Positions 22,279 through 27,766 of a DNA stretch of 27,766 nucleotides are shown here, piece by piece (the stretch's first letter is position 1; every line of letters begins with the position of its first letter). The notes under the pieces are model-generated. The model worked only from the letters and a program-made list of their open reading frames with translations, was not told the origin of the DNA and did not search any database. Made by a program: the position numbers and the translations under genes. This DNA comes from CBFGRV01 sp965651265 (GTDB lineage Bacteria > Bacteroidota > Rhodothermia > Rhodothermales > VXPQ01), in assembly GCA_965651265.1 (NCBI GenBank), contig CBFGRV010000041.1, positions 1 to 27,766 of the forward strand, written 5' to 3'.

Positions 22279-24948
22279 TCATTCTGCGATCTCGGCCAGC
22301 TCTTCGAGCCGGATGTCGTCGGATGAGGCACCGACGCGGATCAGCACCGGCTTCTGCTCGGTCACCCAGCGGTCTTCGTCGGGGTCCCAGTAGGCGAGGT
22401 CGGATGGATCGATGGCCAGCCGCGCCGTCTTCGTTTCGCCCGGCGCCAGGGTGATCCGGTCGAAGCCCCGGAGCTCCTGGATCGGCTGCTCGACGGCCGA
22501 CTCGGGGAAGCTCACGTAGAGCTGCACGACTTCGTCGCCGGTGCGATCGCCCGTGTTGGTGACGTCGACGCGCACCTCCATCCTGCCGTCATCCAGCCGG
22601 CCCACGCTCAGGTCGTCGTATTCGAAGCTCGTGTAGCTCAGGCCGTGCCCGAAGGCGTAGAGCACGTCGCCATCGAAGTACCGATAGGTGCGGCCCGCCA
22701 TGTCGTAGTCCTCGAATGGCGGCAGGTCGTCCACACTCCGGTAGAAGGTGATGGGGAGCCGGCCTGCGGGGTTGGCGTCGCCGAAGAGTACGTCGGCGAT
22801 GGCCGTGCCGGCGGCCTGCCCCGGATACCAGGCCTGCAGGATGGCGGGCACGTGTTCGTCGGCCCAGTTCACGGCCAGCGCGCTGCCGCTCAGGAGCACG
22901 AGGACCGTGGGCTTGCCGACCTCCACGATGCGCTGCAGGAGCCGCTGCTGTGACGCGGGCAGGTCGATGCTGGTGCGGTCGCCGCCGCGGAAGCCCTCGA
23001 TCTCGACGCGCATCTCCTCCCCCTCCATCGCGGGCGTGAGACCGAGGAAGAGCACGACGGCATCGGCCTGCTCGGCGGCGTCGACGGCCTCGGCGAGGAG
23101 GTCGCGCTCGGGCGTGGTCCAGAGCAGCTGCATCAGGGCATCGCCGTAGCTCTCGGAGGCATCCACCCGCAGCCGGTACGATCGCCCGGCCTCGAAGTGG
23201 AGCGGCTCGCTCTGCATGAGGTGCGGATCGCCCGACTCCACCTGGTACGCGTTGCGCGTGGTGAGCACCAGCGAGTCTTCGACGTACACATCGAACTTCA
23301 TCGATGCGATGACCCCCAAACGGTACGTGCCCGATTCGTCCGGCTGGATGGTGCCGGTCCAGCGCACGGCGAAGTCGTCATCGTCGAGATCGTCCCGCGG
23401 GGCGCCGTCGTACCAGTTGGCATCCAGCGCGGGCGCCGTGGTCTCGAACGCCGGAGCGCCCACCATCTCGCCGTTGTCGAAGACCTCTACGCGAAGCTCG
23501 CCCTCGCCATCGGGCCCGGCGAGCCGCTCGGCGGGCACCACCTCGAACAGCGGAAGGCCGTCCGCCGGCTCGGCGCCCTGCGCGTAGAGGACCCGCGTCG
23601 ACGGCCCCACGGCCTCGCGGATGCCCTCGAGCGGCGTCGTGAGCGTGCGGGGGATGCCGTTGTAGTTGCCCAGCAGCATCAACCACTGATCCGCATTCGG
23701 GCCGACGACCGCGATGGTGCCGAGGTCCCTCGAGAGCGGCAGCAGGCCATCGTTCTTGAGGAGGACCATGGATTGCCGCGCCACCTCCTCGGCCAGCTCG
23801 CGGTGCGCCGGGCTGTCGACGACGTCATACGGGATCTGCGCGTACGGTACGCGCTCGGGCGGATCGAACATACCGAGCCGGAAGCGCGCCGTCATCACGC
23901 GGCGCACGGCGCGGTCCACGTCGGCTTCGGTGACGAGCCCCTGCTCGACGGCATCCACAAGGAGTGGAAAAACGGTGCTGCTGCAATCCAGATCGGAGCC
24001 CGCCTTGAGCGCGATGGCCGCGGCCTCGACGGCCGTGTCGACGAGCTTGTGGCGCATGTAGATGTCGTCGAGGGCCCAGCAGTCCGTGACCACGTAGCCA
24101 TCGAAGCCCCATTCGTCGCGCAGGATGTCCTGCAGCAGGGGCCTGCTCGAGCACGCCGCCTCGCCGTCGACGCGGTTGTAGGCGCACATGATGGAGCCGG
24201 AGCCCGCCTCCCGGATGCCGTGCTTGAAGTGCGGCAGGTAGGTCTCGCGAAAGTCGCGCTCGTCGGGCACGGCATCGAAATGATGCCGCAGCGGCTCCGG
24301 CCCGCTGTGTACGGCGTAGTGCTTGACCGTCGCGATGGTCTTGAGATAGTGGGGATCATCCCCCTGCAGCCCCTTCACGAAGGCCTCTGCGATCTTCGCG
24401 GTCAGGAAGGGGTCCTCGCCGTAGGTCTCCTGACCGCGCCCCCAGCGCGGATCGCGGAAGATGTTGATGTTGGGCGAGAAGATGGTGAGCCCCTGGTAGC
24501 GCAGGTACTGACCGCGCCGCGCGTAGTTGTGATGCTTCGCGCGCGCCTCGTCGGAAATGACGTTCGCCATTCGGTGGATGAGGGTATCGTTCCACGTCGC
24601 TGCCAGACCAATGGCCTGTGGGAAAACCGTGGCGATGCCCGATCGCGCCACGCCGTGCAGCGCTTCGTTCCACCAGTTGTACTCGTGGATGCCGAGCCGC
24701 TCGATGGCCGGCGCCTGATCGAGCAGCTGCGATACCTTCTCCTCGAGGGTCATGCGCGCGACGAGGTCGTCCACGCGCTCGTCGATGGGGAGGTCGGGGT
24801 TCAGGAAAGGCTCAGTCTGGCCCGTGGCCGGCTGCGCGACGAACGCACGCGCAAGGACGGTCGAGACCAGCACCATCACCACGATGCCAGCCCAGCGCGC
24901 CGCCCGGTCGTGCATGTTCACTTGTCGGATCGAGGAGAGCTTCATCAT
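22279..24948 (-). CDS. Exported GH3 beta-xylosidase-type enzyme with inserted PA14 domain
   Basis: The ATG at 24948 (889 residues) sits one base after the GH67 stop (TGAGATG); the frame is open to 25074 but inside GH67. The signal peptide is WAGIVVMVLVSTVLARAF. The first domain resembles the beta-xylosidase branch of GH3 (EYNWWNEALHGVARSG, FSPNINIFRDPRWGRGQE, ATVKHYAVHSGPE), with the nucleophile Asp289 in YVVTDCWALDDIY. A PA14-type beta-barrel interrupts the alpha/beta sandwich at ~500-645 (WTGTIQPDESGTYRLGVIAS, FDVYVEDSLVL, YGDALMQLLW); such insertions shape substrate choice in known GH3 enzymes. The remainder of the sandwich and the Fn3-like C-terminal domain follow (AFGHGLSYTSFEYD, TNTGDRTGDEVVQLYVS). 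It would release xylose from xylo-oligosaccharides in the periplasm, next to GH67. Confidence 0.93.
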   Translation of the reverse strand: MMKLSSIRQVNMHDRAARWAGIVVMVLVSTVLARAFVAQPATGQTEPFLNPDLPIDERVDDLVARMTLEEKVSQLLDQAPAIERLGIHEYNWWNEALHGVARSGIATVFPQAIGLAATWNDTLIHRMANVISDEARAKHHNYARRGQYLRYQGLTIFSPNINIFRDPRWGRGQETYGEDPFLTAKIAEAFVKGLQGDDPHYLKTIATVKHYAVHSGPEPLRHHFDAVPDERDFRETYLPHFKHGIREAGSGSIMCAYNRVDGEAACSSRPLLQDILRDEWGFDGYVVTDCWALDDIYMRHKLVDTAVEAAAIALKAGSDLDCSSTVFPLLVDAVEQGLVTEADVDRAVRRVMTARFRLGMFDPPERVPYAQIPYDVVDSPAHRELAEEVARQSMVLLKNDGLLPLSRDLGTIAVVGPNADQWLMLLGNYNGIPRTLTTPLEGIREAVGPSTRVLYAQGAEPADGLPLFEVVPAERLAGPDGEGELRVEVFDNGEMVGAPAFETTAPALDANWYDGAPRDDLDDDDFAVRWTGTIQPDESGTYRLGVIASMKFDVYVEDSLVLTTRNAYQVESGDPHLMQSEPLHFEAGRSYRLRVDASESYGDALMQLLWTTPERDLLAEAVDAAEQADAVVLFLGLTPAMEGEEMRVEIEGFRGGDRTSIDLPASQQRLLQRIVEVGKPTVLVLLSGSALAVNWADEHVPAILQAWYPGQAAGTAIADVLFGDANPAGRLPITFYRSVDDLPPFEDYDMAGRTYRYFDGDVLYAFGHGLSYTSFEYDDLSVGRLDDGRMEVRVDVTNTGDRTGDEVVQLYVSFPESAVEQPIQELRGFDRITLAPGETKTARLAIDPSDLAYWDPDEDRWVTEQKPVLIRVGASSDDIRLEELAEIAE

Positions 24949-24949
24949 C

Positions 24950-27256
24950 TCATGGGTTGCCGGGCATGTGGTGAAACTCGATGCCCATGTAGTACTCGAG
25001 AGTGTGCTCCGGCTCGGGGTATCCGGATGGAATCTTGCGGCCGGAGACCTCCTGGAAATACGCGAGGCTCGCATCCCGCCACCATCGCGCCTCCTTCATC
25101 TGGATGGCCAGAAACGCGGCCACGTCGGCGTGCCGGCGCGGATCGATGCGGCCCTCCAACGAGGCCCACTGCTCCTGCATCCATCCAACCGTCTCGACGC
25201 CCTCATTGTAGCGGTGCACGAGCTCCTCCCAGAGTGTGCGGCCGGAGGGCATCTCGCGATCCCAGGACACGTGATGGAACCAGAGCAGATACTTCTCCGG
25301 CACACGGACGGGGTCGCCGTAGATGTCGTCGAGGGGCGGATGGTACCGGGCGACGTTGTTCGAGCCGGACGAAGTGCGGTCGAAGCCGATGCCGTCCGCG
25401 TCGGCCTGGTGGTAGTAGGTCGGATTCCAGTCGGCGCGCCCGAGGTCCGACACCCACGGGCCCGGGCCGTAGTGGTGGCCGGTGGCCATCACGTGGTGCA
25501 GTCCGAGGGGCGTCATGTAGTTGACGGCGGCCTCGTGGGAGGCCATCATCATCTCGACGATGGTCGCGACGACCTCATCGTCGTTCGAGAACGTCATCCG
25601 CACCCACTCCTCGGCGATGTCGGCGGCGGACAGGTCCGGATTCCACGCCAGGCGGCCGAAGGCGTACCAGTCGGCCTGGTTGAAGTGTGAGCCCGACCAG
25701 TTCCGGTCGGTGCCCGTGTTCGCCACGCCGGCTATGCCCGACATCGCGTAGTCGTGCACGCTGCCGTCGATCACGCGCGCCACGGTCGAGCCCTCGCCCG
25801 CTGCGAACGTGTCCGTCTGGAAGATCTCCTCCCACATCGGCCCGAGGTAGGTCAGGTGCGTGGCCTGGCCCAGGTACTCCTTCGTGATCTGGAGCTCCAT
25901 CATGAGGGGCGTCTGCGGCATCGCGCCGAAAAGCGGATGGAAGGGCTCGCGCGGCTGGAAGTCGATGGGGCCGTTCTTGGGCTGGACGAAGACGTTGTCC
26001 CGGAAGCTGCCGTCGAGCGGCACGAACTCGTCGTAGGCCTGGTTGGCGCGGTCCTCGCCCTCGACGGGGCTGTAGACGAAGGCGCGCCACATTACGATGC
26101 CGCCGTGCGGGGCGACGGCCTCGGCGAGCATGTTGGCGCCGTCGGCGTGCGTGCGCCCGTAATCCTGCGGGCCGGGCTGGCCCTCCGAGTTGGCCTTGAC
26201 GAGGAAGCCGCCAAAGTCCGGGATGTGCTCGTAGATCTCGTCGGCCTTCTCGCGCCACCAGCGGCGGACCTGCGGATCGAGCGGATCCGCCGTTTCCATC
26301 CCCCCGATTTCGATGGGCGCCGTGAAGCGCGCCGTGAGGTAGACGCGAATCCCATACGGCCGGAAGACGTCGGCGAGCGCGGCCGCCTTCTCGAGGTACG
26401 GCTCCGTGAGAATGAGCGCGTTCGCGTTCACGTTGGTGAGCACGGCGCCGTTGATTCCGATGGAGGCGTTCGTGCGCGCGTAGTCCGTGTAGCGGGGGTC
26501 GAGGTAATCGGGCAGCTTGTGCCAGTCCCACAGCGAGAAGCCGGCGTAGCCGCGCTCGACGGTGCGGTCGAGGTTGTCCCAGTGATTGAGGAGGCGGTAG
26601 TCGATGCGTGGTGACTCGATGATGTCGATGCCCGCGACCGGCTGCAGGGTCTGGATTCGGCGCAGGAGCGCGAAGGCGCCATAGAGGATACCGGCGTCCG
26701 GATGGGCCGCGATGACCGTGACGGGGCTGCCCTCGCGGACCGCGCTGGAGATCGCGAAGGCGCCCGGAGTCAGCTGCGCGTGGGTCGGGCCCTCCGCCGA
26801 TCCGAGCGTCACCGAGCCGGTCGTCTCCAGTACGATGGCCCCCGGGGTGATGGAATCGGCCAGCGGGATGTCGACATCGAGCAGGCCGGACAGCCCGCGC
26901 CGAAGCTCTTCCGCGGCGACGGCCATGCTGGGCGACTCGCCCCGTATGACGATCGACGAGAGTGTCTCCCGGTAGGTGGCCCGGAGACTCGCATCTTCGA
27001 GGGGGCGATAGCGGAGCCAGAGATCGTAGCCGTCCTCGACCGGCTGTGCCTGGATCGGTGTTACAGCTGCGGAGACAACCAGCACCCAGATCACGACGGC
27101 CGCGGGCGCTATGGCAGCGAAAGCCGCGTGCGCTCTGGCGGCGAAAGCTGCGTGCGCCTCGGCCGCGACGGCCACCGGCGCCCACGTCGCCTGTCCCAAT
27201 CGGGCGATACCCATCGCCCACCACGTTCTCGAGGAGAAGCTTCGACCGATCGGCAT
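24950..27256 (-). CDS. GH67 alpha-glucuronidase, exported
   Basis: The protein has 768 residues from the ATG at 27256; a TTG at 27274 in frame would add six. After a long Ala-rich stretch the signal core AAVVIWVLVVSAAVTPIQAQ ends near residue 71. The GH67 N-terminal domain follows (~80-200), then the catalytic barrel. Active-site residues by motif: Glu358 in VKANSEGQPGP, Asp432 in VQPKNGPIDFQPREP and Glu460 in ELQITKEYLGQ. The spacings 74 and 28 agree with characterised members. GH67 removes (4-O-methyl)glucuronic acid from the non-reducing end of xylo-oligosaccharides, which strongly marks the locus as glucuronoxylan-directed. Many GH67 enzymes are cytoplasmic; the signal here points to the periplasm. 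It is first of the five-gene run with a promoter candidate upstream. A 24-bp direct repeat at 27117-27164 encodes the Ala-rich HAAFAA doublet. Confidence 0.95.
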   Translation of the reverse strand: MPIGRSFSSRTWWAMGIARLGQATWAPVAVAAEAHAAFAARAHAAFAAIAPAAVVIWVLVVSAAVTPIQAQPVEDGYDLWLRYRPLEDASLRATYRETLSSIVIRGESPSMAVAAEELRRGLSGLLDVDIPLADSITPGAIVLETTGSVTLGSAEGPTHAQLTPGAFAISSAVREGSPVTVIAAHPDAGILYGAFALLRRIQTLQPVAGIDIIESPRIDYRLLNHWDNLDRTVERGYAGFSLWDWHKLPDYLDPRYTDYARTNASIGINGAVLTNVNANALILTEPYLEKAAALADVFRPYGIRVYLTARFTAPIEIGGMETADPLDPQVRRWWREKADEIYEHIPDFGGFLVKANSEGQPGPQDYGRTHADGANMLAEAVAPHGGIVMWRAFVYSPVEGEDRANQAYDEFVPLDGSFRDNVFVQPKNGPIDFQPREPFHPLFGAMPQTPLMMELQITKEYLGQATHLTYLGPMWEEIFQTDTFAAGEGSTVARVIDGSVHDYAMSGIAGVANTGTDRNWSGSHFNQADWYAFGRLAWNPDLSAADIAEEWVRMTFSNDDEVVATIVEMMMASHEAAVNYMTPLGLHHVMATGHHYGPGPWVSDLGRADWNPTYYHQADADGIGFDRTSSGSNNVARYHPPLDDIYGDPVRVPEKYLLWFHHVSWDREMPSGRTLWEELVHRYNEGVETVGWMQEQWASLEGRIDPRRHADVAAFLAIQMKEARWWRDASLAYFQEVSGRKIPSGYPEPEHTLEYYMGIEFHHMPGNP
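27117..27164. repeat. 24-bp direct repeat in the GH67 5' coding region
   Basis: 27117-27140 and 27141-27164 are imperfect copies (both start GCGAAAGC and contain GCGTGCG). On the minus strand they encode the doubled HAAFAA segment before the signal-peptide core. This is an in-frame duplication within the gene. Confidence 0.75.
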
Positions 27257-27303
27257 CGGAGCCGCGTCTGCCAACTCATAAGGTGACTTTATCTATCCGG
27301 CAT

Positions 27304-27332
27304 AGCATACGGGCGGCCGGATTCTAAGTCAA
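27304..27332 (-). promoter_or_regulatory. Candidate promoter for the GH67-GH3-GH3-symporter-GH10 run
   Basis: The minus strand has TTGACT (27332-27327), exactly 17 bases, then TATGCT (27309-27304). The start would fall near 27297, about 40 bases before the GH67 ATG. This is the only gap upstream of the run. The sigma-70-like fit is good, but the lineage's own consensus may differ. Confidence 0.42.
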
Positions 27333-27366
27333 CCAATGCGAACGGGCTGAAGGTCATGAATGCTGG

Positions 27367-27766
27367 TCACGAATCCATCCTCCGCAGAAATCCCAATCTC
27401 ACGACGAGGTCCTGATTCACGAAGCTCACCTTCTCAGCAATGTGCGTCCCTGATGCATCGAGCACGGCGACCGTGAGCGCCAGCGCTTCGTACGGGCGAT
27501 CGGGAGCCTTGCGACAGTACTCGGCAAACGCGAGTTCGCCGTTCAGGCCCGTCGGCACCACTCGGAAAGTGCCGGGTCCAGGACGCTCGCCCCAAATCTC
27601 GTAGCTGCTGTACAGGACGCGGAGCGCATCCCGTCCGACAAACCACACCGACCAAGGCGGCATCGCGTGGATGGCGTCGTCCGTCAGCATCCCCACGATC
27701 TCATCGATGTCCCCGGCTTCCCACGCACGCACGTACCGATCAGCCATTTCGGCTTTCTGCTCGTCA
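27367..27766 (-). CDS. SnoaL-like C-terminal domain, probably of an ECF RNA polymerase sigma factor (partial, runs off the right edge)
   Basis: An ATG at 27747 would give a 126-residue protein, but the frame stays open upstream to the window edge (DEQKAEMADRYVRAWEAGDI). That joining pattern, a linker running into RYVRAWEAGDIDEIV, is how ECF sigma factors of the SigJ/SigG type join their sigma-4 region to a SnoaL/NTF2-like domain. The visible domain continues LTDDAIHAMPPWSVWFVGRD, then RVVPTGLNGELAFAEY, ALTVAVLDASGTHIAEKVSF and ends GFLRRMDS. The sigma regions themselves are outside the window, so the parent is inferred. A free-standing SnoaL-like protein from 27747 is the alternative. It is transcribed toward the GH67 gene with an 111-bp gap and is not obviously part of the sugar locus. 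Confidence 0.65.
   Translation of the reverse strand, partial: DEQKAEMADRYVRAWEAGDIDEIVGMLTDDAIHAMPPWSVWFVGRDALRVLYSSYEIWGERPGPGTFRVVPTGLNGELAFAEYCRKAPDRPYEALALTVAVLDASGTHIAEKVSFVNQDLVVRLGFLRRMDS

Noticed and set aside
22212..22331. N-terminal extension of the cytoplasmic GH3 to 22331
   Set aside because: It overlaps the 3' end of the exported GH3 gene, is Ser/Thr/Asn-rich without family similarity, and no ribosome binding site supports it.
23197..25524. Long plus-strand open frame opposite the exported GH3 and GH67
   Set aside because: Antisense to clear glycosidase genes with no recognisable motif; a shadow frame.
25575..27224. 549-codon minus-strand open frame inside GH67
   Set aside because: Overlaps GH67 in another frame; Arg/Pro/His-rich translation without motifs.

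Overview
The window looks like a polysaccharide-utilisation locus for glucuronoxylan (with a cellulase-type side activity) from a GC-rich member of the Bacteroidota/FCB group. Rhodothermota-like is my best guess: secreted proteins end in type IX secretion (T9SS) type A sorting domains of the 'NYPNPFNP' style, there is a PorV/PorQ-type barrel, a TonB-dependent transporter with an N-terminal carboxypeptidase-regulatory-like domain, and a Bacteroidota-style acidic run after the lipobox of one xylanase. The lineage is inferred from protein style, not from a marker gene.

Layout. (1) 13420 down to 1, minus strand: a tightly packed run of TonB-dependent transporter, a ~1150-residue T9SS surface protein, a PorV/PorQ-like barrel, a multidomain non-catalytic carbohydrate-binding protein with a T9SS tail, a GH9 glycosidase with a T9SS tail, and a membrane-anchored SGNH/GDSL-TPR protein cut by the left edge. 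(2) 13528 to 16671, plus strand: a FadR-type GntR regulator, a GH10 xylanase lipoprotein and a glucarate-dehydratase-like enolase-superfamily enzyme. The 107-bp gap between the regulator and the transporter holds two possible promoters facing each other. (3) 16672-17086: a gene-free convergent junction with two repeat families, a 21-bp tandem repeat and five copies of a short hairpin. (4) 27256 down to 17087, minus strand: a second run of GH67 alpha-glucuronidase, GH3 (PA14-containing, exported), GH3 (no signal peptide), GPH-family sugar symporter and a second GH10 lipoprotein, with a good promoter candidate upstream of GH67. (5) The right edge cuts a gene whose visible part is a SnoaL-like domain, probably the C-terminus of an ECF sigma factor.

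How it may work together (inference): secreted GH9, the binding protein and a surface GH10 attack the polymer. The transporter, perhaps helped by the 1150-residue surface protein in place of the absent SusD, imports oligosaccharides. Periplasmic GH10, GH67 and GH3 remove (4-O-methyl)glucuronate and xylose, and the GPH symporter brings sugars into the cytoplasm, where a second GH3 finishes hydrolysis. The enolase-superfamily dehydratase may process the acid sugar, and a FadR-type repressor could sense a uronate-derived ligand. No SusD, no xylose isomerase or xylulokinase, and no tRNA or rRNA gene is seen in the window.
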